Part shown: positions 62,690 through 64,000 of the stretch, in pieces
Layout: each line of letters opens with the position of its first letter
How positions within the stretch are numbered: position 1 is the stretch's first letter
Source: Planctomycetota bacterium
Lineage (GTDB): Bacteria > Planctomycetota > Phycisphaerae > UBA1845 > UTPLA1
Direction of reading: 5' to 3'
DNA length: 64,000 nt
Assembly: GCA_015654675.1 (NCBI GenBank)
Contig: JAATGM010000039.1
Location: forward strand, 1 to 64,000
Notes under the pieces: model-generated
Seen by the model: the letters and a program-made list of their open reading frames with translations, nothing else
The model's database searches: none
Told to the model about the DNA's origin: nothing
Translations under genes and position numbers: made by a program

Positions 62690-63952
62690 ATGACGAAAGA
62701 GACGAAGATCGGCCTGTTGGTGGGGCTGGCGTTCATCATCCTGTTTGCGATCATCCTTTCGGAGAAGGGTGCGGGGCCGCGGCCACAGGGAACGCCGCAG
62801 TTTACGCAAGTGGATCACGCGCGCGGCGGGACCGAGCGAACCGGATCCACACTGGTGGATGCGGGCAAGCTGCCGCTGCCGGTTGAACCGGTGACGAACG
62901 AATCGCGGCTTGCGCGGACGAAACCGGCGAAGGCGCTGGGGAACGGCAACGCGCTGGCGCGGCACGATTCGAAAGCGGATGAGTTGTCGTTGCCGACGCT
63001 GGAGCCGGCGTTAATTGGCGGTAAGACGGAAAACAGTTCGCCGACGACGATCGAGAAGCCGGCAGTAGTCGGCAGTGATTCTGGCAAAACGACAGAGCTG
63101 GCTTCGGCCGGCAGCGCTCCGCGGAGCGTCGACTCGGCGCTCGAGAACGCTCTGAATCGGACGAGCTTGACGGCACGGACGGAGAGTTCGACATCGCTGG
63201 ATTCGGCGGCGAAGTTCCCGGCTCCGCCGACGAAGGAGTTCGAGGCGGCGTTTGAATCGACGCCGAAGGGCCGGACCTACGTTGTGCAGCAGGGCGACAC
63301 GCTCATGATGATCGCCCGCCGGAACTACGGAATCGGAACTCCGTCGGCGATCGACGCGATCGTGAAGGCGAACGGCAAGACGATCAAGAATGCGCATTCG
63401 ATCCGCGTGGGGCAGAAGCTGACGATTCCGCAGACGGACAAGCTGGCACTGGTGGACGAGACGACAAAGAAAGAATCGGCGACGCCGGATGACCGGATCT
63501 TCATTGAGCCGGTTGACTCGAATAACAACGTCATCGATACGGAGAAGCCCGAGACGAAGGTCGCGGATTCGGCGAAGTCGAAGAGCGAGAGCCACCTCGG
63601 GACAAGCGGCGAGACGAAGACGCCCAAGACGGACGCGGTGGCGCGGGCAACGGGCGACAAGACGCGCGAGTTGAAGAGCGACAAGCCGGGCGACGCAAAA
63701 GCGGCGGCGGCGCGCGTGTACGAAGTGAAGCCGAAGGACACGCTGCAGCGGATCGCGCGGCGCGAGCTCGGGGATGCGAAGCGATACAAGGAAATTGAGG
63801 AACTGAACCGACAGCTCCTCGGCCGGAAGAGCAGATTGAAGCCGGGCATGAAGCTTCGTCTACCGGGCAAGGATTCGGCCTCGACCACGTTGGGCGGGGA
63901 GAGCGAAGCGTCGGCACGGCGGAGCGCGGCCATTGAGATGGCGGCGCGCTAG
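62690..63952 (+). CDS. Membrane-anchored LysM protein in the division cluster
   Basis: 420 residues from ATG 62690 (GGAGG 8 bases before; GTG 62687 possible). One membrane segment (about 7-25, IGLLVGLAFIILFAIIL) anchors a periplasmic Ser/Thr/Lys-rich chain. First LysM: RTYVVQQGDTLMMIARRNYG to HSIRVGQKLTIPQT (about 190-245); second: ARVYEVKPKDTLQRIARREL to LKPGMKLRLPG (about 340-395). LysM binds GlcNAc-rich peptidoglycan. It sits where ftsL/ftsI would be expected after rsmH, so it may tie the division machinery to the wall. No catalytic domain is present. Confidence 0.85.
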   Translation: MTKETKIGLLVGLAFIILFAIILSEKGAGPRPQGTPQFTQVDHARGGTERTGSTLVDAGKLPLPVEPVTNESRLARTKPAKALGNGNALARHDSKADELSLPTLEPALIGGKTENSSPTTIEKPAVVGSDSGKTTELASAGSAPRSVDSALENALNRTSLTARTESSTSLDSAAKFPAPPTKEFEAAFESTPKGRTYVVQQGDTLMMIARRNYGIGTPSAIDAIVKANGKTIKNAHSIRVGQKLTIPQTDKLALVDETTKKESATPDDRIFIEPVDSNNNVIDTEKPETKVADSAKSKSESHLGTSGETKTPKTDAVARATGDKTRELKSDKPGDAKAAAARVYEVKPKDTLQRIARRELGDAKRYKEIEELNRQLLGRKSRLKPGMKLRLPGKDSASTTLGGESEASARRSAAIEMAAR

Positions 63953-64000
63953 TCTGCGGCGACGATCGAGATTCCCGCGGCGGTAGGCAGGATGCCAGAC

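Overview
The window looks like a chromosomal segment of a Gram-negative, GC-rich Planctomycetota bacterium, probably of the Phycisphaerae side of the phylum. The evidence is the genes themselves: an lpxD / fused lpxC-fabZ / lpxA lipid A cluster, a PEP-CTERM sorting signal, a secreted giant ending in a planctomycete-style dockerin (GDLNANGVLDADD ... ADVDGSGGIDGSD), Cys-rich lipoproteins, a tryptophan-rich DUF6600-type protein, and mraZ-rsmH starting a division/cell-wall cluster. The phylum call is inference from protein style; no rRNA or tRNA gene was found.

Layout. 1-2383: translation/replication block rpsR (partial)-rplI-dnaB on +. 2405-7391: minus-strand envelope operon ompH/skp-lpxD-lpxC/fabZ-lpxA-Gfo/Idh oxidoreductase. 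7591-11836: small envelope and unknown proteins (DUF6600, lipoprotein, YfgM-like, PPOX-like, YciI-like). 12032-18610: a 2192-residue secreted repeat protein in which a complete PEP-CTERM protein appears to be joined in frame to a second secreted protein. 18763-24613: carbon metabolism, with acetate kinase and phosphoketolase (sugar phosphate to acetyl-P to acetate plus ATP) flanking a LOG-family protein and a beta-CASP RNase. 24657-30502: sugar-binding protein, double ABC ATPase and GH31 glycosidase, with no permease nearby. 30512-36447: LpxI, NAD epimerase, M28 peptidase, YggS, a small membrane protein and GT2.

36448-43745 is the accessory-looking part: a domain-repeat lipoprotein, an 813-base non-coding stretch with REP-like palindromes, a duplicated 177-aa gene flanking a secreted protein, a BtuF-like protein, small lipoproteins and at least three copies of a 25-base dispersed repeat. 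43783-46169 encodes a coupled cyclopropane-synthase-like methyltransferase and flavoprotein reductase. 46376-51885: DUF4139-type protein, four-helix-bundle protein behind an AT-rich palindrome, lon and hsp20. 52098-60538: aldo/keto reductase, a 2094-aa FHA/coiled-coil/two-membrane-segment protein and a GT4 glycosyltransferase. 60677-63952: mraZ, a 580-base structured non-coding interval ending in a terminator, rsmH and a LysM membrane protein.

The best candidates for something undescribed are the internal PEP-CTERM/signal-peptide junction with its unusual FGNRGND repeat block, the giant degenerate-FHA coiled-coil protein, the structured RNA between mraZ and rsmH, and the shared 13-base element between hsp20-lon and the aldo/keto reductase.
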